Assembly: GCF_008329565.1 (NCBI RefSeq)
Contig: NZ_NPKT01000009.1
Location: 124,001 to 188,000 of the forward strand
Reading direction: 5' to 3'
DNA from: Mycolicibacterium sp. P1-5
GTDB taxonomy: Bacteria; Actinomycetota; Actinomycetes; Mycobacteriales; Mycobacteriaceae
Length of the DNA: 64,000 bases
Position numbers and translations under genes: made by a program
Shown here: in pieces, positions 36,474 through 44,303 of the stretch
How the letters are laid out: every line of letters starts with the position of its first letter
How positions within the stretch are numbered: the first letter of the stretch is position 1
Notes under the pieces: model-generated
Told to the model about the DNA's origin: nothing
The model's database searches: none
Seen by the model: the letters and a program-made list of their open reading frames with translations, nothing else

Positions 36474-36529
36474 GGCTTGAGCGTAAATGGCCCCGAGGTT
36501 TATTTCAATAGAAATTGAAATGATATCGT
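36441..36529. promoter_or_regulatory. Duplicated TetR operator and divergent promoters
   Basis: Two 18-bp sites share TTTCA-N8-TGAAA: 36452-36469, inside the first codons of the VCBS gene, and 36503-36520. They lie in 33-bp near-repeats (36441-36473 and 36492-36524), both starting CCCGAGG, with a 51-bp period. The second has perfect arms ATTTCAAT-AGAA-ATTGAAAT. It covers the leftward -35 (TTGAAA, 36503-36508 on the minus strand). The rightward -10 (TATCGT, 36524-36529) ends six bases before the TetR ATG. A TetR dimer bound at both sites would shut both promoters. Confidence 0.7.
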
Positions 36530-36535
36530 CGGAAT

Positions 36536-37174
36536 ATGGCCTCACGTGCGACGATGGACAAGCGGCGCGGCCGGCGTCATGGCAGCCCAGTCTCACGGGA
36601 CGTGGTTCTGCGAGCGGCCAAGAGCCAATTCGCCCGGCAGGGCTACGAGAAGACAACATTGCGCGCGATCGCCGACGAAGCCCATGTAGACCCGTCGATG
36701 GTGCTCTATCTGTTCGGTTCGAAGGCGGAGCTGTTTCGCGAATCGATGAAGTTGGTCCTCGACCCCCAGGTGTTCACCGACCAATTGACGACCGATGACG
36801 GCGATCTGGGGTTTCGCATCGTCCGCGCATATCTTGGCATCTGGGAGCAACCCGACACTGCCGCGAGCATGGTCTCGATGTTGCAGTCGGCGACGTCGAA
36901 CAGCGATGCGCACGAAGCGTTTCGGGAGTTTCTACAGAGTTACGTGATGGCCGCTGTCACCGACGCACTGGGTGGCGCCGACGAGGCTCGACTTCGGGCG
37001 ATGCTCGCGGCGACCAGTCTCGTGGGCACGGCGATGCTTCGATACGTCATGCGGGTACCACCGCTGTCGACTTTGACTGTCGACGAGGTGGTCACACTCG
37101 TAGGCCCCAGCGTGCAGCGCTACCTCAGCGCGCCGGCGAGCGAGATCGGGTTGCCTCCGAGCTCCGCCCACTAG
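36536..37174 (+). CDS. TetR-family transcriptional regulator
   Basis: A 212-residue repressor. A basic tail (MDKRRGRRHG) is followed by the helix-turn-helix (SRDVVLRAAKSQFARQGYEKTTLRAIADEAHVDPSMVLYLFGSKAELFRESM), and the C-terminal TetR_C domain has the LQSATSNSDAHEAFREFL segment common in mycobacterial members. Divergent from the VCBS-repeat gene; duplicated TTTCA-N8-TGAAA sites overlap both promoters, so it most likely represses itself and that gene. Leaderless ATG. Confidence 0.88.
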   Translation: MASRATMDKRRGRRHGSPVSRDVVLRAAKSQFARQGYEKTTLRAIADEAHVDPSMVLYLFGSKAELFRESMKLVLDPQVFTDQLTTDDGDLGFRIVRAYLGIWEQPDTAASMVSMLQSATSNSDAHEAFREFLQSYVMAAVTDALGGADEARLRAMLAATSLVGTAMLRYVMRVPPLSTLTVDEVVTLVGPSVQRYLSAPASEIGLPPSSAH

Positions 37175-37225
37175 CGCCGAACACCAGCAGCGGCGCGATC
37201 AACGCCACCAACGTGTGCAGCGGGA

Positions 37226-37402
37226 TTCCACAACAGGAACTTTCACGGCAAGTGGGTGGACATCGAGATGCTCGTCGTTGCCGACGCACATGAACGGACC
37301 GCAACCGAGCACGGCCGATGGTTCATGCAGAGTGGATTTCGGCTGGATCGAGTGACGGACACCGTCGGCCCGATCAGCGTCGTGGAGGCCATCGCGATCT
37401 AG
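37226..37402 (+). pseudogene. C-terminal remnant of an O-methyltransferase
   Basis: In one frame, from about 37226 to a TAG at 37402, the DNA reads FHNRNFHGKWVDIEMLVVADAHERTATEHGRW-type sequence, then FMQSGFRLDRVTDTVGPISVVEAIAI. This matches the C-terminal end of family-2 O-methyltransferases (DxxMLVV...ERTxxE......GFRLxRVxxT..P.SVxEA). No start, no SAM-binding motif and no upstream part is present: the TetR gene lies right before it. It is a decayed or deleted gene end. Confidence 0.65.
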
Positions 37403-37413
37403 CTACGTCGCCC

Positions 37414-38625
37414 TTAAGCGATAACGCCCGACTCCCGCAGCGCGGGCTCCTGATCAACACGACCGAGGCTGCCCAATACCTCGCTGGTATGTTCTCCCAG
37501 TTTCGGTGCAGGACCGGCTAGTTGGGCGGGAGTGCCGTCGAAGAGTGCCGGATGCCTTGGGATCCGGACTCGCCCGACCACCGGGTCGTCGCTTTCCTCG
37601 AAGAGCCCCATGGCGATCGCGTGCGGATCGTCGGGCAGATCCGCCGGCGGCATGATCATCGCGTACGGCACGTCGGCGGCCTCAAACCTCTCGGTCGCCT
37701 GGCACACGGTCAGCTTTTCAGCACCGCTGTAACACGCCGCCATCACCTCGGCCATCAACGGGCGGTGTTGATTTCGCAGCTCGGCGGTCTGCAGCCGTGG
37801 GTCGTCGGCGCCGGGCGCTTCCAGCGCACGGCACATGCCGGCGAAGTCAGAGTCCGAGATCGGTGTCACCACACCCCAGCCGTCGATGAATCGGAATGGC
37901 TTGAATCCTGATGTGAAGCTCGACGGTTGGGAGTTGTCCGAGTCAAGCAGGACCTCGTTGCCCGCCGCGTCAGTCCACAAGAAAGACACGACTGCATCCA
38001 CCATCGAGACGTGCACATGCTGGCCCCCGCGTCCGGTCGCGCGGGCGAACAGCGCAGCGGTGACGGCCTGGCTGGCGTACAGCGCGGTGACCTTGTCGGC
38101 GATCACCTGCTGCAAAAAGATCGGCTCCCCGACATCGGGTGCGGCCTGGCTGGACGCCACCCCGCCGTAGGCCTGAATCACCGTGTCGTATGCACTGCGG
38201 TCACGATACGGCCCGACCTCGCCGAAGCCCGTCAGCGATACGTAGACCACGTCGGGGTTGACGGCGACGACATCCTCATAGCCGAGGCCGAGCCGGTTCG
38301 CCACGCCGGGACGGAAATTCTGGATCACCACATCCGCCCGTGCCGCCAACTCGAGCGCGATCTCCCGTCCGGCCTCGGTCCGGACATCCATCGCAATCGA
38401 TCTCTTGCCGCGATTGCACATCCGGAAGACAGCACTCAACCCGTTGACGCTCGGCCCGATCCAGCGCAGGATGTCGCCGATATCCGGGCGTTCCACTTTC
38501 ACCACGTCGGCGCCCTGGTCGGCGAAGAGGGCGCCGATGTAGGGCCCGGTGAGCGCAAGCGACAATTCCAGAACGCGAATACCGCTCAGCGGCCCAGGGT
38601 GCGGCTCATCAGCAGCCGAACTCAT
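37414..38625 (-). CDS. CaiB/BaiF family (type III) CoA-transferase
   Basis: A 403-residue CoA-transferase. Markers are GIRVLELSLALTGPYIGALFADQGADVVKVERP (residues 15-47), NRGKRSIAMDV, ADVVIQNFRPG, and SLTGFGEVGPYRDRSAYDTVIQAYGG, with Asp147 as the conserved nucleophile. The enzyme moves CoA between carboxylic acids. It is the last gene of a five-gene operon, three bases after an amidohydrolase stop. Substrate unknown; by context it activates the acid handled by the amidohydrolases. Confidence 0.9.
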   Translation of the reverse strand: MSSAADEPHPGPLSGIRVLELSLALTGPYIGALFADQGADVVKVERPDIGDILRWIGPSVNGLSAVFRMCNRGKRSIAMDVRTEAGREIALELAARADVVIQNFRPGVANRLGLGYEDVVAVNPDVVYVSLTGFGEVGPYRDRSAYDTVIQAYGGVASSQAAPDVGEPIFLQQVIADKVTALYASQAVTAALFARATGRGGQHVHVSMVDAVVSFLWTDAAGNEVLLDSDNSQPSSFTSGFKPFRFIDGWGVVTPISDSDFAGMCRALEAPGADDPRLQTAELRNQHRPLMAEVMAACYSGAEKLTVCQATERFEAADVPYAMIMPPADLPDDPHAIAMGLFEESDDPVVGRVRIPRHPALFDGTPAQLAGPAPKLGEHTSEVLGSLGRVDQEPALRESGVIA

Positions 38626-38628
38626 GTA

Positions 38629-39897
38629 TTAGTTCTCCACCAGGTCGGCGAGGGGTTCCGTCTCATTGAGCCAGTGTCGTCCAGCCTGGCGGGCCGCCTC
38701 CCACTTGGGGATGCTCACCGCGTCGTTCTGGCCGAGGTCGTCAGGCGTCGGGCCGATGCGCTGCACGAGCGGCGCGAGGGCTTGCAGATCGAAGTTGTAG
38801 ATTTCAGCCGCGGCCAATCCCAGCATCAGCCGCGTTTCGTCGATCGGGATATCCCAGAACGTGTGCCGCAACCATTTGCGGGTGTTCGGCCAAGTCCCTT
38901 CCGGGTGGGGATAGTCATTGCCCCACAACATGTTCGGAATGCCGATCTCGTAGCGGCGGGCCAGTTCCCGACGTTCCGTCGTGGTTGCTCCGATGAAACA
39001 GTTCCGGTCGAAGTAGGCCGAGGGCGGCATCGTCAGGTCACCCTCGAGCAGTTTGCTCATCTTCTTGGCCGAGTGCTCACGCAGGAAGCGGGTGTCCATC
39101 AGCCAGAGCAGATCGTTGGCCCAGTACGCACCGCACTCCGTGGCACCCCACCGCAACGTCGGGAAACGCTCGAAAACCCCGGCCCACAAGGCGAACCACA
39201 GCGGTCGAGCGCCCCACCACCGCACCTCGGTGGTGTAGATGCCCAGATGCTCCCCGTACTCCTCACTCGGAGCCGGGCCCACGTGGGTGTGCACCGGCAT
39301 CTGCAGGTCTTGGCAGGCGCCCCAGACCTTGTCGTAACGGCGATCGTGGTAGGGCGGGTAGTCGCCCCACAGCACCGGGATCAAGATCCCACCCCGCAGC
39401 CCCGACTCCGCCGCGCGGTGGATCTCGGCCACCGCCGCGTCAACGTCGGCGAGGATCGGGATCACCGCGACCCCGGCCCGTCGCTCGGGGCTGTGGCTGC
39501 ACAACTCGGCCAGCCAACGGTTGTGCGCCCGCGCCCCGGCCATGGCACGGCCCGGGTCGAGGTTGCCCGACTGGCCCAAACCGGCGCCGAAGGGTGCGCC
39601 GGCGACTCCTGTCACGGCGTCGGCGTCGGGGAAGATCACCTCGCCGGCAACACCGTCGCCATCGAGCTCTTTATCGCGTTGTGCGACATCCCATCCACCG
39701 GCGATACCCTCGCCGTTTTCGTCGAACCACGCTTGCGCGAACTCCTCGTCGATAAAGCCGCCGGCCTGCGCCGCTGCTTGCTTCTCGGCGAGATAGTTCT
39801 CGAAGTCTTCCCGGTACTCGGGGTCGACGTACTCGCGATACATCTCGGTGGGAAGCTCAGCGTGGGTGTCTGCGGAAATGATGAGGTACGGGTCCAT
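38629..39897 (-). CDS. Amidohydrolase family 2 (metal-dependent TIM barrel)
   Basis: A 422-residue enzyme. ISADTHAE (residues 7-14) gives a D-x-H motif, HTHVG holds a metal His, ECGAYW follows, and WGNDYPHPEGTWP carries the late Asp. This family includes decarboxylases of the ACMSD/gamma-resorcylate type and hydrolases. The insertion at residues 30-65 (Glu/Asp/Ala-rich) is longer than in the next gene. It lies 15 bases after its paralogue; the two may form a heteromer or act one after the other. Confidence 0.88.
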   Translation of the reverse strand: MDPYLIISADTHAELPTEMYREYVDPEYREDFENYLAEKQAAAQAGGFIDEEFAQAWFDENGEGIAGGWDVAQRDKELDGDGVAGEVIFPDADAVTGVAGAPFGAGLGQSGNLDPGRAMAGARAHNRWLAELCSHSPERRAGVAVIPILADVDAAVAEIHRAAESGLRGGILIPVLWGDYPPYHDRRYDKVWGACQDLQMPVHTHVGPAPSEEYGEHLGIYTTEVRWWGARPLWFALWAGVFERFPTLRWGATECGAYWANDLLWLMDTRFLREHSAKKMSKLLEGDLTMPPSAYFDRNCFIGATTTERRELARRYEIGIPNMLWGNDYPHPEGTWPNTRKWLRHTFWDIPIDETRLMLGLAAAEIYNFDLQALAPLVQRIGPTPDDLGQNDAVSIPKWEAARQAGRHWLNETEPLADLVEN

Positions 39898-39912
39898 AGT
39901 GGGGTCCTTTCG

Positions 39913-41127
39913 CTACCAGGTACGAATGGGATCGGGCTCGAAGACGGTGCTGCTTGCGCCTGCGGGTACCTCGGCCAGCGGCTCGGCGACCTCGGCCACC
40001 GTCGGGCCAATCCTGTTGGCCAGGGGCTGCAGCGCCGCCAGGTCAAAGCCGTAGACGGCCGCCGCGTTTTCGCCGAGCATGGCCGCGACCTCCCCGGCCG
40101 GAACGCCGGAAAAGGTGTAGCGCAACGCTTCCCGGGTGAAGAATCCTGTTCCCTCCAGGTGCGGGTAGTCACTTCCCCACATGATGCGGTCGACTCCGAT
40201 GTCATGACGCTCGGCGCACTCGACCGGCCGCATGAAGCTGGCGCCGACATAGCACTGGCGGGCCCAGAACTCACTGGGCCTTCGGCTCAGCGAGCCCGCG
40301 GTGGGGCCGGCGAACCGGGCGATCGCCGAGCCCTCTCGTGCGTAGCGTTCAGCCGCCACGTCGAGAGACTCCAGCGTGCCCGGGATCCACCCGGCCCCCT
40401 GCTCGGTGAAGACGACCGTGAGGTCCGGATGGCGATCCATGGCGCCACTGAAGATCAAGTGCCACAACGCTCGATGGGCGAACCAGTGCGTCTCGTACAC
40501 CCACACCGCGAACGAGCTGCCCCACCCGTCGAGTGGGCTCGGTCCGGCATTGCCACCATGGTGGTTGACCACGACGCCCGCCTCGGCGCACGCCGCCCAC
40601 AGCGGTGCCCAGTGTTCGGCGTAGAGCTGCGGGATGGCCGACCCGGGCGGGATCCCGGGCAACAGAACACCGCCGCGCAGACCGAGTTCGGCGATCTGCG
40701 CGACCTCGGCGACGGCCTGGTCCAGGTCTTGCAGCATGACCTGGCCAACTCCGGCACGCCGCTCGGGCGACAGGGAGCAGAAGTCGGCCAGCCAGCGATT
40801 GTGTGCACGCAGGCCGGCCCAGCGGAGCTCGAGCTCGCGGGCGGTCTGCGGTGGCGTCGCAGCGAGGCTCGACGACGGAAAGAACGGTGGGATGGTGTTG
40901 GGGTAGATCACTTCCCCCGCGATACCTTCTCTGTCCAAATCGGCATTGCGCCGGTCGTTGTCCCAGTTGCGCTCGGCGTCGGAATCGGCAAGGTCAGCGA
41001 ACGGGTTGACGAAAGTCGCTGCCCAACTGTCGAATTCGTCTCGGAATTCGGGATCGAGATACTCGCGGTAGTCGAGCAGGTCGGCGCCGGCGTGGCAGTC
41101 GGCCGAAATGACGGTATATCGGTCCAT
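39913..41127 (-). CDS. Amidohydrolase family 2, paralogue of the neighbour
   Basis: A 404-residue metal-dependent hydrolase or decarboxylase. ISADCHAG (residues 7-14) has D-x-H, VVNHHGGNAG holds metal His residues, FTEQGAGW follows, and MWGSDYPHLEGT is the late motif. It shares with the downstream gene the DYREYLDPEFRDEFDSW, AHNRWLADFCSLSPERRAGV and RIGPT segments, so they came from a duplication. The start ATG at 41127 lies three bases after the stop of the acetoacetate decarboxylase-like gene. Confidence 0.88.
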   Translation of the reverse strand: MDRYTVISADCHAGADLLDYREYLDPEFRDEFDSWAATFVNPFADLADSDAERNWDNDRRNADLDREGIAGEVIYPNTIPPFFPSSSLAATPPQTARELELRWAGLRAHNRWLADFCSLSPERRAGVGQVMLQDLDQAVAEVAQIAELGLRGGVLLPGIPPGSAIPQLYAEHWAPLWAACAEAGVVVNHHGGNAGPSPLDGWGSSFAVWVYETHWFAHRALWHLIFSGAMDRHPDLTVVFTEQGAGWIPGTLESLDVAAERYAREGSAIARFAGPTAGSLSRRPSEFWARQCYVGASFMRPVECAERHDIGVDRIMWGSDYPHLEGTGFFTREALRYTFSGVPAGEVAAMLGENAAAVYGFDLAALQPLANRIGPTVAEVAEPLAEVPAGASSTVFEPDPIRTW

Positions 41128-41130
41128 CGG

Positions 41131-41934
41131 CTACACCCGTGTCGGCTCGGGCCTCGGTGCGGCGAGCAGCGCGACGTCGTCGTAGCGCTGGTGTACGTAC
41201 GGCAACAGCCACTCGGCCGGCACCCGCTCGGCGATGCGGCCCACCTGGACGGTCCGCCGCCGGCACCAGGTGATCGACTTGATCTGGCGCACAACGATAT
41301 CGGCAACCGGATCCAACGGCGACTCCCCCAGCTCGACAGTGCCGTCGATGTCTTCCAGCACCTCGTAGTGCCGGTGGTATTCGCCGTACACCAGGTGCGG
41401 ATCGGTGATGCCGTCACCATCCGGGGCGCGCAAGAACTTGAAGTAGAACTCGGTATTCACCTGGTCGGGCGGCAACTCCGCCGGAGCCGTGACGTGGCCC
41501 CTGACTGTGATGAGCGGATAGCCCAACCGCGCAACAGTGGCGTTGACACCGTGAGCGTCGCGGTCGACCCGGATGTCGGCCAACTTTTTTGGCTCACCGA
41601 AGGTCTCCCGCCCACCGGTGACCGACTGTTCGGTGGACTGCGGCATGAACAGCGGATAGTCGCCCTCGACGTCACCGTGGCGGGCCGTCACGGAGAACAC
41701 CGCCGACCCAAAGGGTGGCCGGCCCTCGATCTGCACCCGCTGCAGCTGGATTCGCACCAGCGGTTCGGCCGCCGGTTCGAGCGGCTTGGGCAGCACCGCG
41801 GCGACGATTTCGGGATCGGTGAGGTACGTGACCGTGACCGCCTCGGTGGCGATGGGTGCCTTTGTGGCGTCGACCTCGTGGTCGACGCGCGCCTCCGGCG
41901 CACGCGGACCGTAGCGAACCTCATTGGCGCTCAT
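41131..41934 (-). CDS. Acetoacetate decarboxylase-like protein
   Basis: A 267-residue protein of the ADC fold. FGEPKKLADIRV (residues 112-123) corresponds to the segment with the Schiff-base lysine of acetoacetate decarboxylase. VTYLTDPEIVAAVLPKPLEP near the start is the usual first part. Close relatives also act as aldolases or hydratases on 2-oxo or beta-keto acids. It overlaps the upstream SDR by 14 bases. The ATG at 41934 was chosen over an earlier frame lying inside the SDR. Confidence 0.82.
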   Translation of the reverse strand: MSANEVRYGPRAPEARVDHEVDATKAPIATEAVTVTYLTDPEIVAAVLPKPLEPAAEPLVRIQLQRVQIEGRPPFGSAVFSVTARHGDVEGDYPLFMPQSTEQSVTGGRETFGEPKKLADIRVDRDAHGVNATVARLGYPLITVRGHVTAPAELPPDQVNTEFYFKFLRAPDGDGITDPHLVYGEYHRHYEVLEDIDGTVELGESPLDPVADIVVRQIKSITWCRRRTVQVGRIAERVPAEWLLPYVHQRYDDVALLAAPRPEPTRV

Positions 41935-42868
41935 CACTTTCTCCCTTCGGTACGGCCGTTTTCGCGGCGTTCTTGCCGAGCACGTCGACCAGGTAGTCGG
42001 GCTTGCCGCGCGCAATGATCGATGCCGCCTTCTTGCTCACCACGTCATCCGAGGGGGCGGGCGGACCCATCATCCAGAAGCTGTCCGCCCGAATTCCCTC
42101 GACCACCTGATCGGCGACAGCCTCGAGCGGCGTGAAGTCGATGTGCACACCGGCGGATTCGAAGCGGTCCACAACCCTCGCGAGAGTCTGATCGGGAGTA
42201 CGCCGTTGCTGAGTTGCGGCGTATTGCTGTGGGCGGTGCCGCCACGACTCCCAGATGCCGGTGTTCAGGAACCCACCGGGGAACAGCACGTGCGCCCGCA
42301 CGCCGGTCCCGGTCATCTCCAGGTGCGTGTAGAGGCTTTCGGTCAGACACAGCACCGCGGCCTTGGTCATGGGATACACGGCGGTGGCCGGGCCGCCCAT
42401 CGCGCCGCGGGCGATCGGCGCAAATCCCCCGTTGCCCGAGCAGGTGTTGACCACGTGCCCTTCGCCTTGGTCGAGCAGGATCGGCACGAACGCCTTGATG
42501 CCGTGAATGACGCCCAGCACGTTGACGTCCATGCCCCAGCGCCAGTCGGCCAGGTCGTGTTCCCACATGTAGCCCTCGGAGACCGCGCCCGTACCGGCGT
42601 TGTTGCACACCACATGCACGGCCCCGAAGCGATCGAGCGCTTCGGTGGCGAGCGCCTCCACCGAGGAGTAGTCGGTGACGTCGGTGACCACGCCGATCGC
42701 CTCGATGCCATCGTCCGTCAACGCTCGGGTTGCCCCATCGAGGGGTTCGGCGAGGACGTCGGCCAGAACGACCTTCATGCCCTCTTCGCCGAACCGCCTG
42801 CCCATGGCACGGCCGATCCCGCCGGCACCACCGGTTACGACGGCGACTTTGCCTCGCATGTCCTCCAT
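41921..42868 (-). CDS. Short-chain dehydrogenase/reductase (SDR)
   Basis: A 315-residue SDR. VVTGGAGGIGRAMGRRFGEEG starts at about residue 9, NNAGTG and the Ser-Tyr-Lys set follow (a CSGNGGFAP segment, then YPMTKAA). The chain is about 50 residues longer than a simple SDR, with a C-terminal extension ending in SKKAASIIARGKPDYLVDVLGKNAAK. First gene of the five-gene operon. The start may be 42868 or 42877 (nine bases earlier); neither has a clear ribosome-binding site. It is divergent from an IclR gene. Confidence 0.85.
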   Translation of the reverse strand: MEDMRGKVAVVTGGAGGIGRAMGRRFGEEGMKVVLADVLAEPLDGATRALTDDGIEAIGVVTDVTDYSSVEALATEALDRFGAVHVVCNNAGTGAVSEGYMWEHDLADWRWGMDVNVLGVIHGIKAFVPILLDQGEGHVVNTCSGNGGFAPIARGAMGGPATAVYPMTKAAVLCLTESLYTHLEMTGTGVRAHVLFPGGFLNTGIWESWRHRPQQYAATQQRRTPDQTLARVVDRFESAGVHIDFTPLEAVADQVVEGIRADSFWMMGPPAPSDDVVSKKAASIIARGKPDYLVDVLGKNAAKTAVPKGESDERQ

Positions 42869-42886
42869 TGTGGGCATCGTCACATG

Positions 42887-42923
42887 GTCGCGTATGCCAC
42901 CGCAACGAGTCGCATTATGCGAC
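42887..42923. promoter_or_regulatory. IclR operator candidate between divergent genes
   Basis: GTCGCAT-T-ATGCGAC (42909-42923) is a perfect palindrome with 7-bp arms. A weaker copy, GTCGCGTATGCCAC (42887-42900), lies 22 bp away. Both fall in the 64-bp gap between the SDR and IclR starts. Two spaced palindromes fit the IclR habit of binding as two dimers. Confidence 0.65.
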
Positions 42924-42932
42924 CATCGGCGG

Positions 42933-43835
42933 ATGCCGCCCCGCCCTTCTCCGCAGACCGAGCGGGTGGTGAACCTGTTCGAGCACTTGGCCGGCGACGG
43001 GAGCCGGGGGCTGACGCTGGCCGAGGTGTCGCGGCACTTGAGCGTGCACAAGGCCAGCTGCCACTCGATGCTCTCGGAACTGCTGCGGGCCGGCTGGCTG
43101 CTGCGCGACCCGGTGCGCAAGACCTACCACCTGGGCCCGGCGCTGGTCCGCCTCGGCCGGGAGGCGGCCGGCCACTATCCGGCTTTGGTGTTGGCGCGCT
43201 CCGCGATGGTCGAGCTGTCGGCCGCGACGGGCGCGCATTGCGTCGCGTTCTCCGTCGGCGATGACCACTCCACCGTCGTCGATCAGGTTCGAAGCCGCCT
43301 CGGCGGTGGTCACCCGATGCCGATCGGTACGCAGTTTCCGCATCGCCCCCCGTACGGCACGTCGACGGTCGCATGGGCAGGCGCGGAGGCTCGGGATCGC
43401 TGGCTCGCCGCCCTCCCAGAGGACGTGCGGGATCGATACCGCCAGGCCATCGCCGCGACCGTGCAACGCGGTTATGCGGTCGGCCTCCACGTACTGCCGG
43501 ATCTGCGCCTGCAGGAGCTGGCGCTGATCGTCCGCAGCGCCGAAGTCCGTTCCACTCGGCTCAGCCAGCTGGCACAGGCGTTGACAGACGAACTGATTCA
43601 CCAGGAAGAGTGGTTGCCGGTCAGCCTGGATCCCGAGCGCACCTACAAGGTGAGCCACATCGACTCTCCGATCATGCAGCCCGAGTCTCGAATTGCGTTG
43701 ATGCTGAGCCTGGTTCCGAGCTCCGAGCCGATGAGCGGTGCTGACGTTGTCCTGGTCGGTGAGCAGCTCGCTGCTGTGACTCGCGATCTCAGTTCCGCGT
43801 TGTCCGAAGAGTCGCTGTCCGGGCGGGTTACCTGA
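42933..43835 (+). CDS. IclR-family transcriptional regulator
   Basis: A 300-residue regulator. Winged helix at residues 6-68 (TERVVNLFEHLAGDGSRGLTLAEVSRHLSVHKASCHSMLSELLRAGWLLRD), linker TYHLGPALVRLG, then an effector domain (75-250) with GAHCVAFSVGD and YGTSTVAWAGAEARDRWL. The last 50 residues extend beyond the usual length. It most likely controls the divergent operon of SDR, decarboxylase-like, two amidohydrolases and CoA-transferase. Confidence 0.88.
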   Translation: MPPRPSPQTERVVNLFEHLAGDGSRGLTLAEVSRHLSVHKASCHSMLSELLRAGWLLRDPVRKTYHLGPALVRLGREAAGHYPALVLARSAMVELSAATGAHCVAFSVGDDHSTVVDQVRSRLGGGHPMPIGTQFPHRPPYGTSTVAWAGAEARDRWLAALPEDVRDRYRQAIAATVQRGYAVGLHVLPDLRLQELALIVRSAEVRSTRLSQLAQALTDELIHQEEWLPVSLDPERTYKVSHIDSPIMQPESRIALMLSLVPSSEPMSGADVVLVGEQLAAVTRDLSSALSEESLSGRVT

Positions 43836-43874
43836 GATGTCATCTCTCGTTGCCGTGAACGGTGCTTGGTCAGC

Positions 43875-44219
43875 TCAGTGCTCGCCCAGCTCGTTGCTGC
43901 CCTTGTGCCCCTGTCCGTTGTGCTCACTGTGCGGGGCAGCGTTGTGCGGGAAGGGCGTGTGTTCCTGAGCCGCGGCGCTGCCGGGAGCGGGAACTGCGGC
44001 AACGTGCGGTCCGCGAGTCGCGTCCGCCAGCTCGTCGGGAACCATCCGGGCGTCGTTGACGGCCTGCCCGGCGGTGCCGTTCATGGACGTGCCCTCTACC
44101 TGCACGATCGGTTGGGTGTCGGCACTGGCCGGCGCCGCGACGGCGACGACGGCGCCACCGAGGGCGGCAATACCGAAGCTGAAGATCGCTGCAGCGGAGG
44201 CGACGCGGGACTTGATCAT
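43875..44219 (-). CDS. Small secreted His-rich protein downstream of the EmbR-like gene
   Basis: A 114-residue protein. The signal peptide SAAAIFSFGIAALGGAVVAVAAPASAD is cleaved near ASAD. The mature part begins TQPIVQVEGTSMNGTAGQAVNDARMVPDEL and ends in a tail with many His (EHTPFPHNAAPHSEHNGQGHKGSNELGEH), possibly metal-binding. AAGGAA stands seven bases before the ATG. It follows the EmbR-like gene by 84 bp on the same strand, so it may be in its operon or be its target. Function unknown. Confidence 0.65.
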   Translation of the reverse strand: MIKSRVASAAAIFSFGIAALGGAVVAVAAPASADTQPIVQVEGTSMNGTAGQAVNDARMVPDELADATRGPHVAAVPAPGSAAAQEHTPFPHNAAPHSEHNGQGHKGSNELGEH

Positions 44220-44303
44220 GTGAGTTCCTTTTCTCGAAAGCCACTCGGTGTGGCCTGTTGAGAAAAGAATCGCGCTAGACCCTCAACGGATCCTCAATGC
44301 CGA

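Noticed and set aside
37927..42018. A 1363-codon open frame on the + strand
   Set aside because: It lies opposite four or five well-supported minus-strand enzymes, has no start signal and has the Arg/Val/Asp/Gly-rich composition typical of antisense frames in GC-rich DNA.
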